A stretch of DNA of 64,000 bases from Cladophialophora immunda (lineage: Eukaryota > Ascomycota > Eurotiomycetes > Chaetothyriales > Herpotrichiellaceae): NCBI RefSeq assembly GCF_000835495.1, contig NW_015622541.1, positions 7,192,001-7,256,000 of the forward strand, read 5' to 3'. Under the pieces are notes generated by a model, which made no database searches, was not told where the DNA came from, and saw only the letters and a list, made by a program, of their open reading frames with translations. Both the position numbers and the translations under genes were made by a program. Shown here one piece after another: positions 25,321 to 34,933 of the stretch; position 1 is the first letter of the stretch, and each line of letters begins with the position of its first letter.

Positions 25321-26155
25321 ATGCGCTCCACCATTGCTGTCGCTGCCGGCCTTGCTGCCGTTGCATCTGCTGGAACCACCACCATCACCGACACCGTCGA
25401 TGTGACCATCACCTCCTGCGAGCCCACGGTCACCAACTGCCCTTACAAGGGCGGTTCTGACCCGACCTGGGGCGACTGGAGCGTCACTGCCTCGACCACC
25501 TCCAGCGTCCCCGTCTCCGCTGCGTCTAGCAGCTGGGATCCGTCTGGAACCTGGGCTGACTGGTCCAGCGTGAGCAGCACCAGCAGCAAGCCCGTCTCTG
25601 CTGCGTCTGGCACCTGGGATCCGACCTGGAGCGACTGGAGCGCCTCGACCACGGCGTCTCCCGTGTCCGCCACCTCTACGGCTCCTTGCGGCAGCTACAC
25701 TGCCACCACTCCTCCGGCCTGGTTCTCTCTCCTCCCAACTGACCAGCTCAGCTCCATCCAAGCCCAGTGGACTGGTGCTCCTCCCTCCGACTGGTGCTAC
25801 TGGACTTACAGCACTGGCTCTCTCAAGACCACTGCCACTCCCGTCTCTGCTACCACTGTTGCCTGGGGCTCCCCAAGCGGCACCTGGTCTTCCGTTGCTG
25901 CCGCCTCGACTGGCACTGGTTCTTGGTCTTCTCCCGTGGCTGCTGCCTCGACTGGCGTCTGGTCCTACTCTGGGTAAGTGTTTAATTCTTTTCTGGCGAT
26001 TTGAAGTCTTCAGAATCAGTCACGCTAACGGTTCGAACAGCTCCTCCACCCCCGTCGCGCCTGCCGTCGCCACCTTCACTGGTGCTGCCAATGCCAACAC
26101 AGGTTCTTTCGCTCTCGCCGGTCTCGCTGCCGCCGCCGTTTTGGTTATGGCATAA
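25321..26155 (+). CDS. GPI-anchored Ser/Thr/Trp-rich cell-wall protein
   Basis: Two exons (25321-25973 and 26041-26155, 67-nt intron) encode 255 residues. MRSTIAVAAGLAAVASA is a signal peptide. The body is Ser/Thr/Ala-rich, giving O-mannosylation sites, with imperfect repeats built on 'S-W-D-P-(S/T)-G-T-W' and 'PVSAAS' (about residues 50-120). A small conserved-looking segment follows (PPAWFSLLPTDQLSSIQAQW, then PSDWCYWTY). The end (GAANANTGSF, then ALAGLAAAAVLVMA) is a classic GPI-anchor signal: small omega-site residues, a spacer, and a hydrophobic tail. The predicted location is plasma membrane or wall. The specific role is unknown. The intron falls just before the anchor signal, so anchored and unanchored forms could be made by intron retention. 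Confidence 0.85.
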
Positions 26156-28302
26156 GCGGGGTTGATCTTACGAGGGGCTTTTGAACATTTTTCTGTTACG
26201 ATCCACATGGCCATTGCATTTGCAGGAACAGCAAAGAAGTCCTGCTTGATACCGAGGAAGTAAGCAGCATGTCTGGGGAGGTAGTCTACGTGGGGGAGAG
26301 CAGCGAGTGTTTCTGTAATTAGTTGCAAGTGTGCATGGGGTAGTTAGTTGCATGATTGAAGATGGTCCCTTCTTTGCATTTTATTTTTGGACGCATCAAG
26401 GAGGTGCTGGCTTGACCACGGTAGCTAGCACTGCGTAATACCTGTTTACCGGAAGCCCCTTTGGAAATGCCCTTCTCGTCGATCGTCTGCCCAATTTGGA
26501 GACACTGTGCACTCACCTGTAGCCGATACCGTGAACTCTGTGTGAGAACCGAGAATCAGGGGGGAGAGGAGTGGAGGTGGCGGGAACGAGCCTCTGGTGG
26601 ATGCTAGGGAGATTGCATGTGGCCGAAATTAGCAGGTCGCGAGACGCCACACAGTCTTCATCCTTTGACTTGCCCGCGTTCTCTCTATACGGAGTCTTCT
26701 GTCTCACCTTCCTTCCTCCTTGACGAAATGAAACACTGCTGTGGACAGCCTTGGCATTTCTCTATAGCAACGGCGCCAGTGCTTGTCCACTGCGAGAGGG
26801 AAGATTGCGCACCGCATACGGCATTGTGATTCCCCATGCGAGATTACAAGCAGCAATCTCGCCTGGATCGCGTGTCCGTGGCCAGCTCCCACGTGGCAAT
26901 CTTGTGAAGCTTGCATTTCTCTCCCCCAGAAAAGGCGAAGAGATCAGTGGTGTTCGCATCTGTGGGGAAAATTCATCACAGGGGACAATGGGCTGATTCC
27001 CAGACCAGACAATCTGACCCCGACCTCTCGCCGTGGCCAAAGTATATGATCGGCTCTCTCCTCGTTTCAGCTACTTCACCTTACAAGCACCCTCCCGCGA
27101 CGAGAGATTCGAATGAATGACAGATGTAACCCAAGCAAGGGCCGATGCGCTGTTGGACGGACCCCAAGCAATCCTCAGTCCAAATCTCATACAAGATTCC
27201 CCTCTGGGGACTTCATCCAACATCCTGCTGGGGGAAAGCAGGTTAATCCTCTGTGCACGGTCTTCAACGGCGTGCTTTTATCCCGCATGGCCGCCCGCTC
27301 TGAACCAGATGGAGAGTTACACTCTACAAGTACTGCTACTGAGGCGCCTGAGGCATTATTCCATCGAGGCTTCCAGCGCCCGCGGGCCTGAGACGTTTGG
27401 CGGTTTGGACCCCAACACGACCGTTTTGACCGCCAGGCTTGGGGCTAGTGAGGCTGGGCAGTTGGCCATGTGAAGGCTTGATCTGCTTACTCCGCCCCCA
27501 GCTTGTCAGCTCTAGCTTGTTGGGGCAATTTCTGCAACGGCTTTGTTCTGTGAGGGAAGCGCTCATTTTCTTTTCTATTCCAACTTGATCAGAAGGAACA
27601 TCGGACCGCGAAGAGCCTCCAGTCCATCGCCTCGACCGCCGTGCAACTGTCTCCCTTCTCGGACTTTCGTTATTGCCGTCAGCGCTGTTAACTGTTTATT
27701 GCGATGTTAGGCTATTACGAGGCGTGAGCTCATGGGATTGGGAGTAGAATAGGCCTTGCTGCACAGCCAGCAGAACCTCGCTTCCCTTAGCCTCCCTCGC
27801 TGCCACATTGCTATTCTTCACTGCGCCCGCGACATACTCGCCCCTTCTGCTATGATTATTCTGACGCTTACCGCTTACTGACAGTCGCTTCCCGCACCAT
27901 TTACTATCAATGGACAGACCCAGTGTTGGCGCCGTTCCTCAGTGTAAGTCTGACGATTCCAGGACCCCGATTACGCGACGGATGATGGTCGTCGAAACTT
28001 GCCCTTCCTACAGCCCTTGTCTCCGTCACGATTCAGCCCATCAAACAATAAAGCTCATATGTCGCCCTTCGCCATGGCTGCGTGGCATGCCATGTGCCTC
28101 TTCACCTTTTTGACGAGTGGCCTGGTTGGTTGCCGATATTTTCTCGTCGTCTTTCTTTAAATGATTTTGGCATCGAGGGTCGGTGGATGCCGCCAGGAGG
28201 AAAGATCATCATCGTCCTTGGGATACTCTCACTCTTTCGGTCAGCCTGACAAGTGAATGATCCTGGTCTGGACGTGTCTTAGTCTTCCAGACTCGTTTTG
28301 TC
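26156..28302. other. 2.1 kb intergenic region
   Basis: Short frames only (for example 27117-27473 plus, 118 codons), none recognisable. The right part, from about 27590, is rich in C/T on the plus strand and is probably the promoter and leader of the gene at 28303. Confidence 0.4.
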
Positions 28303-29043
28303 ATGATGAGTTCACCAAGCAACAATGTCTTCAGTCAAGTCCGGTCAAAGCTCCGGCAGTCTCGCTCCAGCATGATGCTGTCAAGCTCGACACACTCTCA
28401 ATTCGAGCAAACCAATTGGGAAAATGTTCCGGTGGCATTTCAGCCTGTCGAGAGGGCAGAGGTTCGAGTTGTACATGGTTATTACTTGGATCGACCTCTT
28501 CCTGGACCCCCTCCACGTCCGCGAACAACATCTCCTCCAGCTTTCGAGCATCGACCGGCTGTGGATATCGGCAGTCTCAGAAATCCTACACCTCGCACAC
28601 ATCGCAGCAGGTCGGCTGAAATAGCGCAAAGAGAGTGGTCAAGTTTTGATGGGCGCGACTCGACCTTTCAAAACAAGAGGGCAAGTGTCAATATTGCCAT
28701 TGCCCTTCCACCGGACCATCTCGATCCTCCTCCGCCGTACTCTCGCTACCCTTCGCCGCCATCCGCACGGCCTGAATATCCGGCCAGTCCGCAACCTCCG
28801 CGTGTTCGCGAACAGCCGTTCATAAAACCATATAACCCAGTCGATTATGTCAGTCAGCCAAGCCAGGCTGCGAGACGAATGCCTGAAGAGATACCCATGA
28901 TAGCTGCTCCAGAGCCGCCCACTCCGGTTTCCCCCATCAATGCTCTGGATTTGCAGTACTTGGCTATGAGGCGTCCGCCTGCCACCGACAGCAATGTCAC
29001 CATCGATGGTCTTCTGGGTCATCCTATGCTGCAACAGAGATGA
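28303..29043 (+). CDS. Proline-rich hypothetical protein with PPPPY motif
   Basis: One exon, 246 residues, starting MMSSPSNNVFSQVRSKLRQS. It is mostly disordered and rich in Pro, Arg, and Ser. A PPPPY motif at residues 142-146 would bind WW domains, such as those of Rsp5/Nedd4 ubiquitin ligases, and similar P-rich segments follow (RYPSPPSARPEYP). The C-terminus (INALDLQYLAMRRPP, then a short polar end) looks like a conserved linear motif. No enzyme domain is present. An adaptor role is an inference from the PY motif only. It lies upstream of a single-pass membrane protein on the same strand. Confidence 0.6.
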   Translation: MMSSPSNNVFSQVRSKLRQSRSSMMLSSSTHSQFEQTNWENVPVAFQPVERAEVRVVHGYYLDRPLPGPPPRPRTTSPPAFEHRPAVDIGSLRNPTPRTHRSRSAEIAQREWSSFDGRDSTFQNKRASVNIAIALPPDHLDPPPPYSRYPSPPSARPEYPASPQPPRVREQPFIKPYNPVDYVSQPSQAARRMPEEIPMIAAPEPPTPVSPINALDLQYLAMRRPPATDSNVTIDGLLGHPMLQQR

Positions 29044-29545
29044 GCTTCCAGACTCCTTGCGTCCCAGCGAGTTTAATTTGCCATGGCGGCGGAGACTTTC
29101 GGTTGTTGGAGAGGTTGGTCGATGCTAGTTTCCACCGAAAACGCAGACTCTGGTCGAGCCCGCAGCGGTAAAGGATATTCACGCAGACATGTGTGCTCGG
29201 ACCATGGCCGATCCAGGTGCCAGATCCCCGGTCCCCGCGTGCATGCCTTGGGAAGGTGGGAGGAGGAACTACTATTGCCTGCCACCTGAATCGCGGTCTG
29301 TTGGAATGCAACGCGCAAGGAGACACCCCTTCGCATCGCGACCGTGGGATGCGTTACAAGGAATCATTGCTTTATATGGTGCCCTTCGCCACAGGCAAGT
29401 TTGATTTCAATCACTACTTTCACTCATTTCTTTTTCTTCCAACCCTCCTTTGCTTTGCACGTGTTCCTTTCCGTAGCCGCTTCTGTCCCGGCAAGACGTT
29501 CTTTCCACAATCGCGTAAAAGAGATTCACTCATTAGCTATCTTCA
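29044..29545. other. Intergenic, leader of the gene at 29546
   Basis: About 500 bp. The part from about 29400 is C/T-rich on the plus strand, like a fungal leader. No gene was seen. Confidence 0.4.
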
Positions 29546-30154
29546 ATGGCGCCGATCTCTTCTAGCGGCGCAAATGCCGATGGCAATACCTTTTCACCCC
29601 GGCGGCTTGTCTCACGCGCCCTACCTTCCGAGTCCCTCATCGCTGCAATTATTGTCCTCTCGGTGATCTCGACGCTTCTATTCGGCAGTATGGTCTTCCT
29701 GTTAGGCAGAATCTGGAAACAAGTGAGGGCCAAGGGAGCCAGTACACATGCATCCGACGCACCCAAGAGTCAAAGCGGAATCTCCGAGCGCAAGCAGAGT
29801 GACTGGGCCCGGAAGAATAGCAACGTGCTCTGGTCCATGTATATTGAAGAGGACGATCTGAAAGCTCAATTCGCTGTGTCGCCAAAGTCCAGGCTGTTCT
29901 CCATCGGATCCGTCTCCACCGTTGATCAGGGAACATGTCCCCTGGAGCGACGACATTCACATGGCAATCCACCGGGCCAGCACAAGATTGCGGACGACAA
30001 GATCCCCAAGACAGAGGGGTCAACTGCCGACCTACGCAGTCGAACTCCATTCGAGCATCAGACAACACCAACCAAGAACGTCCCTCGCGCGCGAGCCCTA
30101 TCTCAGCCTTGCCACCACAAATACAGCAGTTCCATCGAGGAGCTGGCGAAGTGA
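29546..30154 (+). CDS. Single-pass membrane hypothetical protein
   Basis: One exon, 202 residues. A single transmembrane segment is at about residues 31-53 (SLIAAIIVLSVISTLLFGSM and following). It has a short Ser-rich N-terminus without a signal peptide and a cytosolic-type polar tail of about 145 residues. The tail has a positively charged flank right after the membrane (GRIWKQVRAK), Ser/Thr-rich stretches, and a C-terminus rich in potential phosphorylation sites (HKYSSSIEELAK). The positive-inside rule favours a cytosolic tail. I do not recognise the family. The ATG at 29546 has a good context (CTTCAATGG). Confidence 0.55.
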   Translation: MAPISSSGANADGNTFSPRRLVSRALPSESLIAAIIVLSVISTLLFGSMVFLLGRIWKQVRAKGASTHASDAPKSQSGISERKQSDWARKNSNVLWSMYIEEDDLKAQFAVSPKSRLFSIGSVSTVDQGTCPLERRHSHGNPPGQHKIADDKIPKTEGSTADLRSRTPFEHQTTPTKNVPRARALSQPCHHKYSSSIEELAK

Positions 30155-30947
30155 AAACAAAGTGTACCCGCGCGGATCGATGAAGAGCTTTTCGGGGGCT
30201 ACGAGTTCTATGGAAGCCCCTGAGTGCAAGAGTGGGAAGGTTTCTGCTAGGATCTGGACGCAACGGTTGACGAGAGGCTGCCTCGGGACTATCTCTCATT
30301 TACGATCCTTACCACTTCGATATCGCCATCTTTTTAGAGGAATACTGATTCAATTCAACTTGCCACTCATCGTATTCTGCTTCGGCGACGTCTCGGATCA
30401 CCTCATCGCATGCCGAGTCACGTGTCTCACTCCCTCAGCAAATTCGTTAAGGTCCTCAAAATCCATTCCTCCTCTCTATTCGTCACTCAACCAATTCCTT
30501 CGCACAAGACATTTGACTCTAGACCATCTGTACCTTGCAGGAATGCCTTGCACCAATGATGCTGAAGAGTTTGCCTGCATGGAACCCCGATTCTCCAGCC
30601 CAAGACGGAGCACCATGTGTAGTTGTGTGTGCAGCCCTCGTGTCTGGCTCCCAATGCTGCGAGCTTCAAGATGCCGATGACGAGATGACGGGTCTCGTTC
30701 TATACTGTGGGCAGCTGTGTCCAAGAGATAAGTTTGTCCTCATCTCCTCCTTCCCGTTCACACGTCTGGGTTGTTTGCCGGTTTCACTTTCCCGCCTATT
30801 GTTTGGAAAGGGCTCTCGCTGCCAGCATTTGCCTTCAGCAAACATCCTGCTGTTATACTTCCCAACTTGACTTGCCAGCTTCTCGTCTTGGTCTCCGTGT
30901 GCTCATCTTCGCTCCCTGTTCTCTGTTCTCTTGAGCAGACTTGGACA
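30155..30947. other. Intergenic upstream of the DUF6604 gene
   Basis: About 0.8 kb. The plus strand becomes C/T-rich from about 30300. The frame of the next gene is open upstream to 30771, but the family N-terminus begins at the ATG at 30948. No separate gene was seen. Confidence 0.4.
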
Positions 30948-33386
30948 ATGCTTCTCAACGCCTCTCACAAGCTCAGCTTCAGCGGTCTCCCCCCGGATCT
31001 GCTCGATGCCTATGTGCGGTACAAGAAAAGCACCCGTGCTCTTCTGACGTGGTTCCTCCAGCACAGCCCGACGCCAGACAAGCCTGTCAAGAGCTTAACC
31101 ATCAAAGACCTTGAGTCCCTGGCTCAACTGGCGTCTAAGAAGATACGTTCTTTGCCCGATGTGGTGCACTTCTACTTCCGCGAGACAATTTCAGATCGGA
31201 AGAAATTCAGCAAGTATTACCGTTCCCAAGTCGGTGAATCCGCCGGTTTTGATGTCGATACGATCAACCACGAACATTTCACTGCAACGCAAGTCTTGGA
31301 TTGCTGACTTGTCGATCTGAATGCTGACTCCGTCCGCAGTCTCACCAAAATCTACAACGATCTCTGCGTCTGTTGTGGTGACCCCAAGCCTGGAAACCAA
31401 CCACACCGTAAATCGCCTTCGACATCTCCCGTCTGTCAATCCCTTCGTCCGGTCAATCTTTACGAGGGCCTGGCAGTTGAGGAAGCCGAAGACCATGAAG
31501 GACAGACCCCTGGAAAAAAGAGACCTTCAGGCCAATCTAAGCCCATCCCACCGCCGCTCTCGGCATCTGAGGGTTCAGATCTAGACATTCGCCTTGCAGA
31601 CGATGATCTCGGCAACGCTCTCGAGCTGGCTGCCGCCGCGCAGGTAAGACAACCGTGAAACGCACCACCATCTTGCTAACGAAATCAGCAAATCCACGAC
31701 ATCTCTTGCTCCGTCGAACAATTTTGGCGACTTGTTGGAGAGGGTACCCTCTCGATCGCTGTGGGATCTTTCATGACCAATGTCGCTTTTGCATTGCTGC
31801 GCCAAACCGTTGACGAGTTGCTCCAATACGACGAATGCTTGAGTCTCGCAGACCTCCGTCATATATGTTCTTCTAAACATGCAGCCAGTCAAAATGAAGG
31901 TGGCACTGAGGAGCCCAAGGGCACAAACCAAGCCCTGCTGGATCGGCTGCAGCAGATTGAACAAACCCTGTCAGATGTCTCAAACGGTAGTTTGCCCTTG
32001 GCCGACCCATCTTGCGCCAAGTGCGGCCACAAAGAGGCTCAGGAAGCCCAGGACAGAATCATCAAGGACAATATCGGTAATCAACACCTCTCGTCAGCCA
32101 TCATAGAAAAGCTTGTCCAGTTGGCGAACAGCAAAGCAACAGAAATCGAGGTCATCAAAACCGGGACACCAGTCTATTGGGATGTGCGCTGCACCATGTC
32201 GAATCCAAATATTGCGACCAAGTCTTGGTCGGCTGTTCTGGGATTGAACCTCCTGACCCAAGGCACCCAAAGCTTTCTTCGATCCCTTCCGCAGCCACAA
32301 ATGGCTTCACAAGGTCGCATTGCAGTCCTAAAGCTTGCACACCAAGCTCGTTCTCACGTCACCGCAGTCTTGAAGAACAAAGCCGCCTTTCCCTGCCGAT
32401 GTCCTCAGACTCTTGGCTGTCACCTGCAGAATCTGGAGACCGAGCTGCATCGGTATGCAAGCTACAATTGCTGGGATCTCGTGTTTCAATCTCCATGGGT
32501 CGCTGGTAATCACGCCCTCGAAATGGTAGACCTGTGTCACTACTATGGATTGCATCTACTCAGGTATCGGCACTACGTGGGCGCTGTCTTGCATTCCTAC
32601 AACGTTCTCCGACAACTGGGCGGACTGGAAGAAATCCCGGCTCTGGAGAAACTGTGCATTCAATTTGGGGATATCTTGTTTCCCGCCAGCAAGGCACCAA
32701 AGTCGAACTTTCGCACTTGCTGGGCGAGGCACGTGGGCGCCAGGCTGAAATTCGAACAGGGCCATAAGGGCAAGAACAGGCATGACAACTGGTGTCTCGC
32801 TATTCCTGCTCATGCGGCGAAGGCTGCAGCTGGATTCGATATCCCGAACCACCAACACAAGCAAGGTTCAGGTTGCATGTTGTTTCGCTATAAGCACCAG
32901 AACTACCACATCAGCGATGCCCAGATGAAGGAGCTTGGTGCTCCCCAGTTGCTTCGCAACGGAACGAGCGGAGATCGGGCAACAAAACGGATGTGCAAGG
33001 CAGACGCACAGATCATTCAAGCTGCAGGCCAGAATCCGATGCTGTTGCCGCTTGGCCTAGCGACGCACCGATTATTCACCACGGGCACCTGCGGATTTCT
33101 TCCCATGGCGCGCGTGAATCTCTTTGCACTGTTTGAGCGATGCCTCAGGGTGGTCTCAGAGGTCTCGGACAAGATGCATTCTGAGAACGAGGCCGAGACG
33201 GGGAGCAATTGCATCTGTTTCTGCAGTGAGATTTTCAGCGCCGCAGATCGTATTGTTAAAGGCAGACGGCTGGGAAAGCTCGAGGCGTGGCATGAACACG
33301 AACGCAAGCTCATTGAGAACACGAAAGAAGCCATCCATAAAGCATTCGGCTCTATTACGGCAGACGAGATGCTGTGGACTATCTGA
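30948..33386 (+). CDS. DUF6604-type fungal protein
   Basis: Three exons (30948-31288, 31340-31643, 31689-33386) encode 780 residues. The N-terminal about 130 residues (DLLDAYVRYKKSTRALLTWF, DLESLAQLASKK, FYFRETISDRKKFSKYY, INHEHFTATLTKIYNDL) have the layout of the fungal DUF6604 domain, whose function is unknown. A linker with CVCCGDPKPG and a Pro/Lys/Ser-rich segment leads to a helical C-terminal part with several Cys and His residues (CAKCGHKEAQ at about residue 315; CRCPQTLGCHL). Intron 1 has a GC donor (GCAAGT, 51 nt). Only that choice gives a continuous protein, because GT donors nearby break the frame or hit a stop. Intron 2 is 45 nt. It is convergent with acetolactate decarboxylase. 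Confidence 0.8.
31289..31339 (+). other. GC-AG intron in the DUF6604 gene
   Basis: The donor is AC|GCAAGT and the acceptor CCGCAG|T. GCAAGT is the strong consensus for the rare GC-AG introns. Exon phase (2+1, codon ACT) is preserved across it. Confidence 0.75.
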
Positions 33387-33648
33387 GGCTCACCATCGCA
33401 AACAGTTCGGCATACCTAGGGCCTCAGTTTGTCAGCAGGTGGCAGTGCAGAGGTGCAATGAGCTGGAACTGCTTTCAAAAACGCTCGTTTTGCTACCGTC
33501 TTTCCTTTTACTTTTCGAGGGGTTTTATGGTAGCAGATGGAGGCTATTGGAGGGTTAGCTCGAGAATTTTGTCGTTGGTCGGTCGCTGTGGAATCAACAG
33601 GTATGGATGCTTCAAATTTACAGTCTGGCTCGCGTAGTGATTAGGTAG
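33387..33648. other. Convergent region with possible ALDC readthrough extension
   Basis: Lies between the DUF6604 and acetolactate decarboxylase stops. On the minus strand, the frame after the ALDC UGA remains open from 33648 to a TAG at 33546-33544 (34 codons). Confidence 0.45.
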
Positions 33649-34435
33649 TCACCCTTCCACAGATTTCAATCCCACATTGTCTGTCGACATGACAGCCGAA
33701 TTGAATTTGTCAGAGGTGGGCAGTTCAATGTGGACATTGTTCACAGTGGCAATGCCCATGTTCACCTCGTCTGCGTGCAGTTCGAGAACGTGTCCTCCGA
33801 TCTTCTTATCCTTGTCAATGAAGTGCATGTGCTCGCCGGCGACAAAGAAGCCCTGCCACGCAGCTGGCGAGCGGAATCCCACAATCGTGCCCTCGACGTC
33901 GTGATACTCTGCGACGAATTGCTTCTTTCCCAGCTCGCTCAGCGGCTGGCCGTCGTACTCCTGGCCCTTGACGGTGCGGCACTTGATGCGCTGGAACACG
34001 CCCTCGACCCGGTACGACATGAACAGATTGCTGGCGTGGTCGTTGAACTGTTCTAGGACCTGGTCGACCGAGTCCTTGGTCTCGAGCTTGATGGACGCCA
34101 GCGTCCTCTGCGAGCGGAAATGCGTCGCCGCAGCGTAGGGGATCTGGTCATCGGGGGACGCCACGCGGATTTTGCCCTCGGCTTGGAGCTGGTAGACCGT
34201 GCCGTCTAGCAGGAGCAGCTCGCCGTCCATGCGCACGAAGGTGCCCAGCCCTTGGTTCCCCTTCTCGAGGAGCTGCGTGACGGTGATTCCGCTGTCCGAG
34301 ACGCCCGACATCAGCGCACTAGAAGGGAGGGGGGAGTTGTTGTTAGCTGTGTCCATTCCATTCGTCCAGGCGTGCATCAGGGCGTAGATACACTTACTTG
34401 ACCAGGGAGTATTGGTAGATCTCGTTGATCGCCAT
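33649..34435 (-). CDS. Alpha-acetolactate decarboxylase
   Basis: Two exons (34435-34398 and 34318-33649, 79-nt intron) encode 235 residues. The enzyme converts (S)-2-acetolactate to (R)-acetoin and CO2. The zinc site is visible as H-M-H...GGH (H176, H178, H189), the same spacing as the three histidine ligands of the Bacillus enzyme. A conserved Glu lies in RMDGEL (about residue 47), and the N-terminal strand ALMSGVSDSGITVTQLLEKG is also typical. No targeting signal is seen, so it is probably cytosolic. It is divergent from acetolactate synthase with 498 bp between starts. The family is mainly bacterial and patchily present in fungi, but the intron and codon use fit the host, so any transfer is not recent. 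The stop is UGA followed by CUA, a leaky context. Confidence 0.94.
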
Positions 34436-34933
34436 CTCTGTCGCATTCCACTCCCTCCGCGACAAATGCTGAGATATGCTTCTGTTTTGCTTTGTTCGCT
34501 CCCTCTTTTTATTTCTTGGCCGTCCTCAGATGATTCGCCTTCTCTTTTATGTTCTTCTCGTCGTGAGTGTGTTTTCTCTTTTCTTTAGTGATCCAGCACG
34601 AAAGTCAAGGTGCCCGATGACGTCCGCGAGGAGAAAAGGGCTGGCCCTGAATGGGAATACGGGACTGTGTTTGGAGTCGCTGCGCTTGAAAGGAGTGGAA
34701 TGGGTGGAATCACCGGCAGCCGATTACATCATCCAGCATCCCAATGAATGAGGCTGTTACATTGCCTTCAATGGGGGGTGGAAGTCATTTTACAAGTAGA
34801 TTACTGTGAGTGAGTGAGTGGGCAGGTGAGGATATACTTGTATGACACTTCGCACTGTGTCTTGATACTTCTACTTTCTTCTTCCCCCCTCCTCCCTCTC
34901 CTCGCAACCCCCCGGATCCAGTGTGAGCCCAAC
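34436..34933. promoter_or_regulatory. Shared divergent promoter, acetolactate decarboxylase / synthase
   Basis: The 498 bp between the two starts must hold both promoters, which favours co-regulation. Both sides are pyrimidine-rich on the respective coding strand just before the ATG. I cannot identify a specific operator. Confidence 0.55.
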
